From: Mollicutes bacterium | Lineage (GTDB): Bacteria; Bacillota_I; Bacilli_A; Izemoplasmatales; Izemoplasmataceae | Length of the DNA: 6,763 bases | Assembly (NCBI GenBank): GCA_003551405.1 | Contig: PUMO01000136.1 | Location: 1 to 6,763 of the forward strand | Reading direction: 5' to 3' | Part shown: one piece after another, positions 5,155 to 6,763 of the stretch | Position numbering within the stretch: position 1 is the first letter of the stretch | Layout: each line of letters opens with the position of its first letter | Notes under the pieces: generated by a model | The model's input: the letters and a program-made list of their open reading frames with translations, nothing else | Told to the model about the DNA's origin: nothing | Databases searched by the model: none | Translations under genes and position numbers: made by a program

Positions 5155-6159
5155 ATGATGATAAAAATTGCAGTGGATGCCATGGGTGGCGATCACGCAC
5201 CCAAAGAACAAGTGCTTGGTGCTTTGAAAGCGGTTAAAGCCATCGAGGACATAGAAATTACCCTTTTTGGTGATGCGGCACAAATATCCGAACATTTGAC
5301 CCCGCATGACCGCATTCATGTCACGCAAAGTGAAGGCACCATCGATATGGGAGAAAAAGATCCAATCCGTGCCATTCGTTCTAACCGCAAGAGTTCCATG
5401 GCGATGGCTCTTAGTAGTGTGCGAAGCGAGGAAAATGATGCGGTTGTTTCTTCAGGTGCAACCCAAGCGCTCATTGCAGGGGCGCATATTTTGGTTGGCC
5501 GTATGAAACAAATGAAACGCACCGCAATTGCGCCTGTGATGCCTACAGCGCAGGGCAAGGAGTTTATTTTGCTTGATTCAGGTGCCAACCTTGAAATCAA
5601 ACCGGAATTCATGGTACAACAAGCGCATTTTGCGAGTGTATATGCCAAGGAAATTCTAGGCATTGATCAGCCTAAAGTAGGACTGATTAACATTGGAACA
5701 GAAGAAGGCAAAGGCCGTCCGCTGGACAATGAAGCGTATGAAATGTTTAAGAACAATGAACACATAAATTTTTATGGAAACGTTGAACCCAAGGCTGTGC
5801 TTGACCCGCCCGCTGAGATTTTAATTTCAGATGGTTTTACTGCAAACATTGTGATGAAAACCATAGAAGGAACTGCCAAAGGCATGGGGACTATGCTCAA
5901 ACAGGAAATGTCCCAAGGCTTGATTGGAAAACTCGGCTTACTTCTAAGCGTTAAAAACTTAAAACGGTTTAAAAATAGAATGTCGCCTGAATCGATTGGC
6001 GGCGCGATGATTTATGGACTTAAAGGCGTCGTGATCAAAGCGCAGGGCTCTTCTCAGTCAGACGGCTTTAAACAAGCCATCATCCAAGCATCCAATGTTG
6101 TGCGTCAAAATGTCATTGACAAAGTTGGCACTGTACTGGACAAGGAGGAAGAAGCATGA
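5155..6159 (+). CDS. plsX: Phosphate acyltransferase PlsX
   Basis: PlsX is a peripheral membrane enzyme that converts acyl-ACP and phosphate to acyl-phosphate, the donor used by PlsY. The 334 aa match the family length. Recognisable blocks are KIAVDAMGGDHAP at 4-16, EKDPIRAIR at 67-75, SSGATQALIAGA at 99-110, LLDSGAN at 139-145, KVGLINIGTEEGKG at 174-187, NFYGNVEP at 205-212, SDGFTANIVMKTIEG at 225-239 and the C-terminal IKAQGSSQSDG at 294-304. Two glycine-rich blocks depart from Bacillus PlsX: SAGNTGAL is SSGATQAL here, and DGFTGN is DGFTAN. The start is ATG 5155 or the adjacent ATG 5158; AAGGA at 5144-5148 is six and nine bases away respectively, and the family usually starts at the second Met. 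The stop overlaps the rnc start as ATGA. The flanking fapR, fabD, fabG and acpP of the Bacillus fatty acid operon are absent. Confidence 0.96.
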   Translation: MMIKIAVDAMGGDHAPKEQVLGALKAVKAIEDIEITLFGDAAQISEHLTPHDRIHVTQSEGTIDMGEKDPIRAIRSNRKSSMAMALSSVRSEENDAVVSSGATQALIAGAHILVGRMKQMKRTAIAPVMPTAQGKEFILLDSGANLEIKPEFMVQQAHFASVYAKEILGIDQPKVGLINIGTEEGKGRPLDNEAYEMFKNNEHINFYGNVEPKAVLDPPAEILISDGFTANIVMKTIEGTAKGMGTMLKQEMSQGLIGKLGLLLSVKNLKRFKNRMSPESIGGAMIYGLKGVVIKAQGSSQSDGFKQAIIQASNVVRQNVIDKVGTVLDKEEEA

Positions 6160-6763
6160 AAAAACTTCAGGAGTTCTTTGGACTCAATTTCAAAAACCCT
6201 GCATTACTTGAAACGGCATTGACGCATTCTTCCTATGCCAATGAAAAACAAAAAGAAAGCAACGAACGTCTTGAGTTTGTCGGGGATGCGGTTTTGGATG
6301 TTATTATGGCGAAGTATCTATATGAAGAAGACAAGCATTATAATGAAGGCGATTTAACCAAACGGCGCGCGAAGTTTGTGTGTGAAGCCGCGCTCGTTCA
6401 ATATGCCAAAGCCTGCAATCTTGGCGATTATTTGTTGCTGGGACATGGTGAAGAAAAAAGTGGTGGACGTCAACGGCATGCTTTGCTTGCAGACGCCTTC
6501 GAAGCCTTTGTCGGTGCGATTTTTCTCGACAAAGGGCTCGAAGAGGTCTACAAGGTCGTCGACAAGGTTGTCTTTCCTTTGCTTGATGATGAAGACGAAA
6601 AGAGTTTTATCGATTTCAAGAGTCATCTACAGGAACTGGTTCAATCCGATAAACGACAACTTGTATATAACGTGCACGACGAACGGGGTCCATCTCACAA
6701 TAAAACCTTCATGGTCCGCGTTTACATGGATGAAATCCTAATGGGAGAAGGGGAAGGCCGCAG
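6156..6763 (+). CDS. rnc: Ribonuclease III (3' end outside window)
   Basis: RNase III is a cytosolic, Mg-dependent endonuclease that cuts double-stranded RNA, including rRNA precursors. The first 202 codons are present. The catalytic domain carries the signature NERLEFVGDAVLD at 36-48 (active-site Glu37, Glu40 and Asp44) and LLADAFEAFVGA at 110-121 (Asp113, Glu116), so all catalytic acids are in place. ALTHSSYANE at 21-30 and GDLTKRRAKFV at 65-75 are also typical. The double-stranded-RNA-binding domain begins near residue 152 (FKSHLQELVQ) and includes GPSHNKTFMVRVY at 178-190; its end lies beyond the window. AAGGAGG at 6142-6148, seven bases before ATG, marks the start. The start codon overlaps the plsX stop by four bases, so the two are co-transcribed and likely coupled. 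In Bacillus, fabD, fabG and acpP lie between plsX and rnc; here there is no gap at all. Confidence 0.98.
   Translation, partial: MKKLQEFFGLNFKNPALLETALTHSSYANEKQKESNERLEFVGDAVLDVIMAKYLYEEDKHYNEGDLTKRRAKFVCEAALVQYAKACNLGDYLLLGHGEEKSGGRQRHALLADAFEAFVGAIFLDKGLEEVYKVVDKVVFPLLDDEDEKSFIDFKSHLQELVQSDKRQLVYNVHDERGPSHNKTFMVRVYMDEILMGEGEGR

Noticed and set aside
6376..6741. 121-codon open frame overlapping rnc in another plus-strand frame
   Set aside because: It lies entirely within the conserved RNase III coding sequence, has no ribosome binding site and resembles no known protein.

Overview
The window is ordinary bacterial chromosome from a low-to-moderate GC Gram-positive lineage (Bacillota, or an Erysipelotrichia/Acholeplasma-like relative). 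Two things point there. The gene order rpe-thiN-rpmB-fakA-recG-plsX-rnc is a cut-down version of the Bacillus cluster rsgA-rpe-thiN-spoVM-rpmB-yloU-yloV-(sda)-recG-fapR-plsX-fabD-fabG-acpP-rnc. The start sites also carry strong GGAGG-type ribosome binding sites. TGA acts as a stop (rpe and plsX end with it) and Trp is encoded by TGG, so the code-4 mycoplasmas and spiroplasmas are unlikely. The exact taxon cannot be read from this sequence.

Layout. Bases 1-137 are the 3' end of rpe, which overlaps thiN (134-739) by ATGA. A convergent terminator region (about 740-835) separates thiN from rpmB, which lies alone on the minus strand (836-1027). A 325-base gene-free region (1028-1352) holds divergent promoters for rpmB (leftward) and fakA (rightward), and a long, C-rich, G-poor fakA leader. 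fakA (1353-3053) is followed by a strong intrinsic terminator hairpin (3059-3092). recG (3110-5095) starts 17 bases later with no visible promoter of its own. A short gap with an extended -10 promoter leads to plsX (5155-6159), which overlaps rnc (6156 to beyond the window end) by ATGA.

How the genes fit together. FakA (the ATP-binding subunit of fatty acid kinase) and PlsX (acyl-ACP:phosphate acyltransferase) both produce or consume acyl-phosphate, the donor for the first acylation of glycerol-3-phosphate, so phospholipid entry is the main shared theme. RpmB (ribosomal protein L28), Rnc (RNase III), RecG (fork-rescue helicase), ThiN (thiamine pyrophosphokinase) and Rpe (pentose phosphate epimerase) are housekeeping functions that sit here by conserved gene order. 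I see no mobile element, CRISPR array, tRNA/rRNA or defence system, and no undescribed gene system. The points worth a second look are the fakA leader, the terminator upstream of recG, motif departures in PlsX and RecG, and a His/Cys cluster in a FakA linker.
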